Shown here: piece after piece, positions 10,410-32,900 of the stretch
Numbering within the stretch: position 1 is the stretch's first letter
Layout of the letters: each line of letters opens with the position of its first letter
NCBI GenBank assembly: GCA_027972325.1
Contig: JAPMOS010000005.1
Span: 1,055,015-1,099,988, forward strand
Source of the DNA: Paratrimastix pyriformis
Taxonomy: Eukaryota > Preaxostyla > Paratrimastigidae
DNA: 44,974 bases
Reading direction: 5' to 3'
The notes under the pieces: generated by a model
The model's database searches: none
The model's input: only the letters and a program-made list of their open reading frames with translations
Told to the model about the DNA's origin: nothing
Made by a program: the position numbers and the translations under genes

Positions 10410-10740
10410 CCCCCGAATAGTTTCGTTCTTGAAAATAGCTGTCTCCTCAGCTTCCTTCAACAACTCTGGGTCGATCGTCAGAAGCAAGATGATGGGCGAC
10501 AGAGAGTCCCCCTGCTTGACCCCGGCTCCATGGGATTGTTGTCCGAGCCTCCGGCATCACGTGCTTGGCCCATGGAATGGGGCATTGCAACACCCCGTGC
10601 GCACGAAGAGCCCCCCCCCCCCCCCCCCGGACACAGCGACACCCAGTGACCCAGTGCGAGTCAACGAGCTGCGAAAACTACGTGGGGTTCGTTGCGTTGA
10701 AGACGACGCAGTTGCCCACGCCCTGTTAACAACTTTTGAA
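10410..10740 (-). pseudogene. Fragment of a non-LTR retrotransposon reverse transcriptase
   Basis: On the minus strand, GVKQGDSLSPIILLLTIDPE (about 10535-10470) is the RT block before the catalytic FADD box of LINEs. It closely matches GVKQGDSLSPVVFLLALDPL of the full LINE at 16.8-22.5 kb. Upstream (about 10715-10650) NCVVFNATNPT, interrupted by a stop, resembles the preceding D-x-x-NAFN block. A C-run (10611-10628) interrupts the fragment. It is a short relic between the convergent 3' ends of gene B and akirin. Confidence 0.65.
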
Positions 10741-11031
10741 AATAAAAATGGAGAGGAGACGGAGGGAGGGAGGGAGGGAGGGACGGAGAGAGGGAATGGG
10801 AGGAAGGTACGAAATGCATAACAGCGAACGGCAAACAACCTCAAATTCTCCACTCAGAAATGTGCACAACAAAAGCGGGGGGACGGAGGGAGGAGGAAGA
10901 AAGCCCATATAGAGGGAGGAATTGATCTGTGCTGTGTACGGCTTCAGGAGTAGTAGGACATTGATGGCTCGCTGTGGGGAACGGGGGCAACAACGAGAGA
11001 AAAATTCGGGGTCGAACGGTCGTGAAGTGAA

Positions 11032-11697
11032 TCAAACTGCAGACCCGTCGCGTTCCTCGGTCCTCTCCCTCATCTTCTGGGAGAGGTATGTCTGCGAATA
11101 GGAGGCAAAAGAGTTGTACTGGTCTACAAGCGGTGTCAGCCATCATCCCAAAAGAGCGGCAGACCGAGGAGCTTCTCCTCCAAAATGTGGTCGTACTCTC
11201 CACGGACACGTTGGTCTCGGTCAGCGATGAGCTTCTTCATCATCTCTCGAACATCATTTAAAGAGAGGACAGGTTCGTCAGGATTCAGTTGACGAGTTTG
11301 GTGGCGAGCCCGGACATGACGGGGCAGATAACGGGTGACATCATCGTCTATGAACAGCAATCGTTGGAGCCCTCAGATAACGGAAAGAAAAAGAGTCGCA
11401 AAGCAGACCAGGAGGAGGGACTGGAAATGGGCTCTCGAAATTTTGGTGATACCGGGCCATCGCGAGAGCGAAAGAGTTCACCCCTTGTCCGGTGGGCGGA
11501 GACATCCCAATAGCCTCGGTTCGGACACGTTTTGTAATCGTGTTGAGTGGAGAAACGGGTGCCGGCGAGGGGGACGAAGGCGGGAAAGGTGAGAAGCGAG
11601 GCGATGAAGATTCTACGGCGGCACTGGCTGGATTGCTGGCAGGAGCCCATGGAAGTTGGTCAGGGTTATGGCGCTTCGTGTGGCAAACTTGGAGCAT
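11032..11697 (-). CDS. Akirin-like nuclear protein
   Basis: Three exons in consistent phase: 11697-11409, 11347-11165 and 11123-11032 (187 aa, ending TGA). The two introns are 61 and 41 nt, both starting GTCTGC and ending TAG. The N-terminus is Pro/Ser-rich with a basic patch (TITKRVRTEA) where akirins carry the nuclear localisation signal. The C-terminal half, SLNDVREMMKKLIADRDQR then VRGEYDHILEEKL and DQYNSFASYSQTYLSQKM, matches the akirin pattern of a coiled helix, REEYD..L..KL and then EQYDAFVKF. Length is close to animal akirins (about 190-200 aa). Akirins are nuclear adaptors linking transcription factors with chromatin remodellers and importing proteasomes. The match is by motif order only, but it is specific. 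Confidence 0.82.
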
Positions 11698-12101
11698 TGG
11701 TTTCAAGGATTGCAGAGCCGCAAACGTTCCGGACTTGGCTTGATTTGACCGAGTGCTGTGACCGAGGGGTTTTGCCGACTCGTGGGCCGTTCACCTTTTG
11801 TTGTGCGGGCGAATCTTGTTTTTTGCGTCTCCTCTTTTTGTTGTTCCCGTTGAGCGCCCATCCGCCTTCCCAATAAAAACCGCTTGTGACCTGTCCCGTT
11901 TCTCTCATGCGCCGGATTGATTAGATTCCGCCTTCACTTCCTCGCTCCTTGCTCCACGCCATAAAAAGGAAACACCATCACCTCAACTTTGGACTGCGTC
12001 CCATTGTTGAGTCTGCGATCCGACACACAACATGTTGGCATGATTGGAAAAAGGGTGTCTTGGACGATCAGGAACGCCAACCTCCTGTGGGGCGGGGCGG
12101 G

Positions 12102-12136
<35 letters not shown>

Positions 12137-12520
12137 TGCTATTTGAGACTGGATCAGCCCGGCGAAGCTGAAAGAAGAGGGATGGGAGTTGCAAGGGGGG
12201 TTCAACCTTGCCGACACAGACGCACTGCCACACCAGCAGCAGCAAGAGCAGCCACAGTCAGAGAAGAGAGAGAGAGAACTGCCCCCCACGTCAGAACGCG
12301 TCTTCATGGGGGCAGAGGGGGGGCAGAGGGGGCAGGGAGAAGGGGAGGGGGGACGGGAAGAAAGGGTTGGGAAAAAAAAAAAAAAATGCCGAGTCCCTCC
12401 CAAACTGGGCGGGATGGGTGTGTGGCAGGCCACACAGACACACGATGGAGAGCGGGGGGTGGTTATTGGGGTGGGGGGGATGGAGGGGAGTAGAGACAAG
12501 AAAGTGCATCACCATCATCA
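11698..12520. other. Spacer between akirin and DNase II
   Basis: It holds a long G-run (about 12106-12135), an A-run and GA-rich low-complexity sequence. CCATAAAAAGG near 11959 resembles a TATA element, but no coding region with an acceptable family match follows. The akirin promoter should lie just above 11697. Nothing else is recognised. Confidence 0.5.
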
Positions 12521-12549
12521 TCATCGCCTCGTGATGCTCTCGCCAGCTC

Positions 12550-12584
<35 letters not shown>

Positions 12585-12830
12585 GCGGGGGTCACCCGTG
12601 GCTCGGGGATGACCGAGCGCGGGACGCTGGCAGGGGTGCAGGTCTCGGTGCCCATGATCATGCTGGCGAAGAGCCGGTGCAGTCCGCTGTGCTGGATGCA
12701 GGCCTGGAGGGGAAGGGGAGGGAGGGGGGGGGGGGTGGTTGTCGTCGTGAGCACGACAGCGGGAAAGGGGACGGGCAAATCCACACGAAGATTGGGGAGA
12801 TGATGATGATGATGACGACGACGACGACGA

Positions 12831-12862
<32 letters not shown>

Positions 12863-14664
12863 CGACGACGAGATGATGATGCTGATGATGATGATGATGA
12901 TGATGATGATGACGATGATGATGATGATGACGGACCGCGCCCCCGCCCCGGGTGCGTTGGCTGTCCATCCGGTTGATGTCGCCGATGCACACCCAGTCGG
13001 CATGCACGGCGATGCCCCACTTGCTGTGGTCGTTGGTCTCGTGCCACGTCTGGCCGGCCACCGAGAGGTCCTTCACGTTGAGGCTGTTGAACCGATACTG
13101 GGGCGTGCAGAAACTGCCGAACTGTGCAGGCGCAGAGGATGGGGAGTGTGCGTGGGGGGGGCGGGAAGGATGGGCGAGGATGAGGTTGTGCAGAAAGCTG
13201 CCGAACTGTGCCAGGTGTAGAGGATGGGGAGGAGTGCGTGATGCGCGGGGGAGAAGGAGAAGCATGGAGAAAGGGGGGGGGGGGGGGGGAGGAAGAAGAG
13301 GGGAGGCAGGGATCTCAGACCCATGGGCGCTGGAGCGAACGAGGGAGGCGTCGCCAACGGGGGATGGCGAGAGCGCGGCCCCCCGCGAAACGACCCAACC
13401 GGGCAGAGGAGAAATGAGAAGATTACCACCCCCCGATGGTGGTGGTGGTGGTGGGGGGGGGGGAAGTCGACGGGCGGGAGCCACCACCAGACCATCCATG
13501 TCTCCCAGAACATATCGGTGTTGAGGTAGGGCTCGATGAGGTCCTCGTCCAGGTACTTGTTCCAGTTGGTGTTCTTCCCAAAGCTAGGACACACACACAA
13601 GGGAAGGATGTTTGACCCGAGTGAGGGTGGGGGAAGGGTGGGGGGCAGGTACTTGTTCCAGTTGGTGTTCTTCCCAAGGCTAGGACATACACAACAGACA
13701 CACACAAGGGAGGAAGGGTCGACGTGGTGGTGGTGAGGGGGGGAGGCGGGTCTTTGTTCGGGGGGGAGGAAGGGGGGGAGGGAGGGGGAGGAGCAGACTG
13801 GACAAAGGTGGCCCCGTTGATCGTCTTGAGCTTGGTGACGGAAGACCCGGCATCCTACACCACCATCGCCCCCCAAAAAAAACACGACGGTGAGACTCCA
13901 ACCCCCCTGCATGGGGTCGGGTCGACCTTCACAAAAGCGTTGCCGAAAGTGGCGGTCATGTTGGGCATCCGTGAGACGAGGCTGGGCGGCATACGGGACT
14001 CGTAAAACCAGGGTCGGTGGTACTGCATCTGATAGGCAGCGACCTCGAGCTGGTCCGTGTCTGCAGAACCCGGGTGTGCATGATGATAATGAGATCGTGC
14101 GGAGACGAAAGTGTCTGGCAGACCCAGAGAAAGGCAGAGCATGCTCTGACCATAGATCACCTCGTCGATGCGGAAGGAATATCCATCCGCAAGAGCGGGG
14201 GGGAAGCGGGGAATACTGCACAGGAGAGAATGTGATGGGACTGTCCACCCAGAAGAGTCAGACCTATGGATCAACCAAAATCCACCATCCCCATCAAATC
14301 CAACGACACCCTTGGTGTGTCCATACGTGGACGAAGTGGTGTTGTCCGGGTGTTCATCATTATAGAAACCCACACCCACCGAGGGATTTGAATAAACTTG
14401 CTGAACCGTATTGACAAAGGCCCCGCCGGACTTATCGGCGAGTGAATGGGGAGAGAGCTTGAGCATAGAAGTGGTGGAGGTCATGTAAACGTAGGAGGTG
14501 CCATCTTTGACGGAATTGGACCCCGTGGTATTCGCGCTTGAAATTCGCGGAAGTTTTATAATAGCCCACCAGTCCACTGTGTGTCCATCTTCGTCGAGAC
14601 AAGTGAGCCGTCCCGAAGCAAGCCAAAGCAGCGCAAAAGAGAACCAAACGGTAGTTTTGAGCAT
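12521..14664 (-). CDS. Deoxyribonuclease II
   Basis: Five exons: 14664-13927, 13854-13799, 13583-13493, 13121-12936, 12703-12521 (417 aa). Donors are GTCGAC, GTCTGC, GTCTGG and GTCCGT. A signal peptide is followed by CLDEDGHTVDWW (family C..D.G..VDW), the GHTKGVVGFDGDGGFWLIH block with the first catalytic histidine (HTKG), GQSMLCLSLG, and NDHSKWGIAVHADWVCIGD with the second catalytic histidine, then the RGGG..C end block. Acid DNase II cleaves DNA to 3'-phosphates in lysosomes or phagosomes; here it would digest ingested DNA. The C-terminus ends with a short poly-Gln stretch (11 Gln). Introns 2 and 3 carry tandem copies of the following exon start (13640-13688 and 13190-13213), and intron 4 has (GAT)n. 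The start at 14664 is chosen because it gives the signal peptide. Confidence 0.92.
12802..12929. repeat. (GAT)n/(GAC)n array in DNase II intron 4
   Basis: Trinucleotide array directly next to the GTCCGT donor of exon 4 (minus strand), within intron 12935-12704. Confidence 0.9.
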
Positions 14665-14818
14665 TTCACCCAACGGGTTATATCCTTACAAGGAACTTTT
14701 CAGTGGTTGACATGCCAACTTTACGAGAAGAGTGAAATGACTTTGGGGCAGCCAATCAGAGCCGGAGTGCGCCGGCACAAAACTGCCGCGTCTCATTTCC
14801 TGAAAATGGCGTGACGCA

Positions 14819-27814
<12,996 letters not shown>

Positions 27815-28445
27815 GGGCGGATGATGATGATGAGGACCGACTCCCCCCAACCAGTGCTCCGCCGCTGGCTTCATGGTAGATGATTTTGAGATGGTGATGG
27901 CACTTTTTTTTCCCCCTTCTCTTGCGCCCCCCCGCCACCCCCCCACGCCACCCCCACCCGCCCCATTTCTCGTCAGTTCGTCCGTTCTCTTGACAGCAGG
28001 GGGGTCGATGTGGGTGGGGGTCAGTGTCCCTCCTCTCCCTGTTCCGGCTCCTGGCGCGCCCGCCCCTTGTGAGGCTTCGGTGACCGACCCACCCCTTGCT
28101 CTGTGGCTCCCCCCCCCCCCCCCGGACCGGTTTCTCTTCAGGATCCACTTTGCGTTCCTTTTTGGGATGTGGTGTCAAACCGCTCCTCTGTCTCCTGTGT
28201 CAACGGCCTCGCCCGTCCATGCAGGAAGGTGATGTGATGCTATACAAAAGAAGGTCTTCCCCCCACCACCAGGGATTGAAACGGAAGATGGATGATGGTG
28301 CGGAGAGACCAATCAGTGGGAAGCCAGGCGGCGCAGTTGTTGTTGTTGTTGGGATGATGTCGCCTGCGCCCCTCGCAAATACACAGCATGTTCTGTTCTC
28401 TCTTCTCTCTGATGCCGTCGCCTATGTCCCACTCCCCCCATCTTT
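27815..28445. other. Convergent intergenic region with a tail-motif fragment
   Basis: 3' flanks of gene D (+) and the LRR gene (-). No gene is seen. At 28358-28395 the sequence GCCTGCGCCCCTCGCAAATA, then CACAGCATGTTCTG, is a plus-strand copy of the LINE 3' motif without an ATC tail. G- and C-runs and (GTT)n make up much of the rest. Confidence 0.6.
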
Positions 28446-29822
28446 TCAGATGCGCAGCCTGAGGCCGGGGTGTTCTCGGCTCATCCGCTCAAGGGCCTCG
28501 GGCGGCACGGCCTGGTTGGCCACCCACTCGATGTTCGTCATATGGGGCATGTTGGCCGCCTCCTCCAGCACTGCCCCGGTCAGCTTGGCGCACAACGGGA
28601 CAATCAGCTCACGCAGGCTGCCCCGCCTGGCCCGGAGCAGCCCCAACATGCCCTCGTCGGTCAGGTTGAGGCACATGGCCGTGTCCAGGTGGGCGAGCTG
28701 GGACAGCCCGGCCAGCGAGCGCAGGGCGGCGTCAGTCAGCTGGTGGCACCCACGCAGGGCCACGTGCTCCAGGGCCGGGTTGGCCGCCACCAGGCGGGCG
28801 ATGACCCCGTCACTGACGGCCTCCACCAGACGCAGGTCGGCCCAGCGCAGGGCCCGGAGCCCGCCGACCAGTTGGATGAGCGCGGGTTCCGTCAGGGGCG
28901 CCCCGACCAGCTCGAGGGTCTCCAGGTGTGGACAGCCGGCCACGAGGGGCATCACGCAGGCGTCCGTCAGGTGGCTGGCCGCGTGGGCCGCGAGTCGGGT
29001 CAGGTTCGGGCACCGGGCAAGGGCTTCGAAGACGGCCGTGCTCGGATCGCAGTAGCTCAGGTCCACATCCTGCAACTGGGGCAGCCGGGTGACCAGGCCG
29101 ATGGTACCCGGGCTGGTGAGACCGCGGGCATACGTCAAATTGATGGTTTTCAAGGTGGGACAGCTGGCCACGACCCGGTCGAGGAGACCGTCCGTGGTTT
29201 CGACCCCGTGTAGCTGAAGGTTGGCCAGATCGGGCATGGGCTCGATCATGGTGGCTACCGCCGGGGCGGAGAAGCGGGTCCGGGTGATGCCCAGGAACTC
29301 GAGCCGGATCAACCGGGCGATATGTGAGGCAGCATCATCTCCAAGTTGGTGACACTAATTGGTTTTTTGCCCCCGTGAAATGTGGTGGTGGACGTAACTT
29401 CGAGAACAGCAGACTTGGAAGAGCTGCAATGATCGCAGTGTGCTCGAACTGTTATTCGCCAGTGCCGCGAGCCCTCGGGAAGATATGAGAACGCACTTGG
29501 TCAGATTGATGGATCGAAGAGCGGGCAGGTGCTTCGTGATCTCATCGAGACAGTCGTCCGAAATTTGATGCGGCGGTCGAGACTCCCCGGTCCGGGGCGA
29601 GAAATCAAGATGCGTCCGCTGCGAGAGTTTTTGACGCCACTCTTTGCAAACGGCCGAAACGATGCAATGTTCGGCGGCATGAGGTAAATAGCAATCGAGA
29701 AAGAGTTTGTTGAAAAACTCACCCTGGATCGAGAAAATTGTGTTTCTAACAAGCCGATGAACAACCCCGCAAAAAGTTTGGGGAACAGACGTGATGGTGA
29801 CCGAGGGTGCCTCGACTTCCAT
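28446..29822 (-). CDS. F-box / leucine-rich-repeat protein (AMN1-like)
   Basis: Two exons, 29822-29415 and 29354-28446, split by a 60-nt intron (GTCTGC ... TTAG, phase 0); 438 aa. Residues 30-75 contain an F-box-like stretch (LPHAAEHCIVSAVCKEWRQK). The remainder is a curved series of about 25-residue Cys/Leu repeats of the form CP.L..L.L......TD...... (ALRSINLTKCVLISSRGLAA; HVALRGCHQLTDAALRSLAG; AHLDTAMCLNLTDEGMLGLL), the AMN1/FBXL class. Such proteins usually recruit substrates to SCF ubiquitin ligase. It lies downstream of the SREK1-like gene on the same strand, 116 bp apart, and convergent with gene D. Joining the exons restores the repeat register (SLQLFQ|CHQLGDDAA), which supports the intron. 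Confidence 0.85.
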
Positions 29823-29938
29823 CTTGGGACTGCCTCAACTGGGATGGGTGAGGCAGAACATCGCCGGAGCAGAATTGGACGACTTTTTTGGACGACGAGA
29901 AAAAGAACGCTGCTAGAGCTATTCGCAACCGAAATAAT

Positions 29939-32900
29939 TTACTGCTGCTGCTCGGTCGGCCTTGGTGAGAGGCCAACGACTTCAGGAGATGGGGCGACGG
30001 GGGAGAGCGGAGTCCAGCCATCGTCCTTGGGGGTGGATGGTTGGAGGGGAACAACGGTTGGAGTCGGGGCTGTGGGGTGGTGGTGGACCGCCGCCGCCGA
30101 GGAGGAGGATGATGATGCCGGGGTTGATGAGGCACCAGGTTTTGAGTCGTCCAGCCGCTCGCGTCTCCTCCTCTCATCACCCGCCTCGCCATGATGATGT
30201 GATGACGCGGAGCGATGCGAGTGTGTGTCCTCCTTGTCACCACGACCCCGGTCGTGTCGCCGTTCCCGTTCCCGCTCCCGCTCCCGCTCCCGCTCCCGCT
30301 CCCTGTCCCTCCTCTCCCTTTCTCTCTCCCTCTCCCTTTCTCGCTCCCTTCCCCGCTCCCTTTCTCTCTCCCTTTCCCTTTCCCTTTCCCTTTCCCGCTC
30401 CTTCTCCCGCTCCCTGTCTCTGTCCCTCTCGCTCTCCCTGTGCCGATCGCGTTCCCGCCGGCGGTCGTCATCGGCACCCCGCCGGGAGGAGGAGGAGTAG
30501 CGGCTATCGCCCCGGGGTGATGGCGACCCGTGGTGATGCCGACCACCACTGGGTGACGATGGCCGGTGGGGGTGATGGCGGCGATCATCATCATCGTGGT
30601 CACGAGCAGGCGAGGGGTGATGGTGGCGGTGCGCCGACGGCGAGCGCTGCTGCTGCTGATGGCGGGCGGTCGAGGGCGAGCGGGGGGACGCGGAGGAGGC
30701 GGAACGGGATCGGGACCGGGAGCGCTTGGCGGGGGTGGCGGTGCTGGTGCCGGTGGCAGCGGTGGCGGTGGTGGCAGGGGACGCATCGGGGGCGGGAGAC
30801 GCCTGGCCTGTGGGTTGAGAAACGCACAACGACAAACGTGGATCATGGCGTGTTGGCATATGGGTCTTGCAAATGTGTGCCCCCATGTGCCCAATGTGCC
30901 TTGTAGCGATGGCCTCGCACACCACGTGTGTGGAACGGACCGAACTTGGCCGCCAGGGTGGCCTGCGCCTCGCGGACCTTGGCCATCGGGTCAGGGGCCA
31001 GGATGCTGGCGGCTGAGGGGACGTTGACCCGGGCCACCGAGCCACGTGACCGGCCCACACTGTTGTTGGAGAGACAAACAGAGTTGTTGGCACACAAACA
31101 CAGGCAGACACACACGGAAACGCCCTGGGTGAGTCGGCATACCCCACGAGGTGACATAGCCAGACAGACATACACACACACACGGGTTCCGACATACGAC
31201 ACGTGCAGATGCTGATGTCGATGCTGCTGATGATGTCGATGATGATGATGGTGATGGTGATGGTGATGATGCTGATGATGATGTCGATGATGCTGATGAT
31301 GATGTCGTGGTGATGGTGGTGATCGTCTCTCCCTGCAGGCGAGCTGTGCATGTGGACTGACAAAGCCACAACACAGAGGGGGGTTACCATCACCACCATC
31401 ACCACCATCATCATCACCATCCAATCGTCATCACGTGGGGCATGACAGACCGGATGGGGGTGCCGCCCATCATGGACCCGTTCAGGGCGAGGGCCTTGGC
31501 GGCGTCGGTCGGGTTGGCGAACTCGACAAACCCAAACCGGGCATTGGCCGCCTCTTGCCCTAGATGGGGGCCGCCGGAGGAGGTGTGCATTGTGATGGTG
31601 GTGGTGGTGGTAGTGGGAGTGGGTGGGTGGGTTGGGCGGAGGAGGAGGAGGAGGGAGGAGGAGGAGGAGGAGGAGGAGGAGGAGGAGGAGGAGGAGGAGG
31701 AGGAGGAGGAGGAGGAGGATAGAGCATTCCGATGTGTAGTGGTGGTGGAACATGATGGCCGAGTGGTTAATTGGAATGAGAAGGTTGGTATAGGACCTAG
31801 GGGGGGACGGGGGGGACGGAAGCTTGTGATTGCAGAAATTTTAAAATGGATGAGAACACCTTCTCTTGCTGGCCGGGGAACTTTTGGAGGACGGGGAAGA
31901 AATACGTCAGGCCGGTAAATCATGTTGTGAGTATAATTGTGTGTGACAATGTGGAAGCGAGGATGAAATATCCGGTGGTGGAAGGTGGGATGGAGAGGAT
32001 CTATAATTGGCTGGTAAAGCCGAAATACCAGATGGCGGTCTGGGAGGGGTTCCGGACTGGATTTACTCAAGATGAAATTGGGTCAAAAATTCGGTGGGAA
32101 GGTTCTAGTGGGAGGGGTGGAAAAGGCTTGTTTATGGGAGATGTTGTGCGGATTATACAAAGAAGACTGAGGGAATGCTGTAACTATAAGGAGAGTTGGT
32201 CGTTACAGACTCTCTATTCCGCGGCAGTTGGATTTTTGGATGGGAGAACGGAGAAAGAGTGGCATCAGTTAGGGATCAGGATTGGGATGAAAAGAATTCT
32301 GGAGAAACTTATTGAGGGAAGGAAGGAGGGAGTGGATCGAAGTTTGGAAAGTGGTGATGGTTTGAGTAGGAGGAAGCGTGGACGGAATCGGTTAGGCGAG
32401 GTGGGGAAGAAGAAGAAGAGGTATGATGGGGAAGTGGGAACGATTGGTAGTGGAGTGGGGGTTGTGGCGAGAATAATGGTTGGAGGGAAGGAATGGGATG
32501 TGCTGGATGATGATAATGATGAAGGTGAAGATACAACGGGGAGAGAAAAAGACGGGATGGATGTGGGGGGGGAGAGGGTGGTGATGATGGGAAAGAAAGG
32601 TGGTGGGGGGTGTGGGGGGGGGGGGGGGGATTGTGGGTGGAAGCAAGATAAAGTGGATGGGGGCAAGAAGAGGAATGATGAGGGGGGTGAGAGGGAGGAA
32701 GATTCAGTTGAGATCGAAACTGTAAGAAATAATGGGGACAGTAGCGTGTTACTTCGCTCAGAGAGTACTGAGTACTCTGTGAGCGGTGTATATGCCACTG
32801 TACCGTTGCCATGGACTCTACCTCCATGGCAATAGGTTTAAAAAAAAAAAAAAAAAAAAAAAAGAGGAGGAGGAGGAGGAGGAGGATAGAGCATTCCGAT

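Noticed and set aside
10255-10410. Second tRNA or tRNA-derived element near the end of gene B
   Set aside because: GTTCAATCCCCGG resembles a B-box and TTACCCTTCGGGGTAA is a good hairpin, but no acceptor, D or anticodon stems can be formed in order.
30225-30520. Arg/Ser-rich plus-strand frames at 30.2-30.5 kb
   Set aside because: They are the complement of the RS/RE-rich last exon of the SREK1-like gene; the minus strand joins in phase to the RRM exons.
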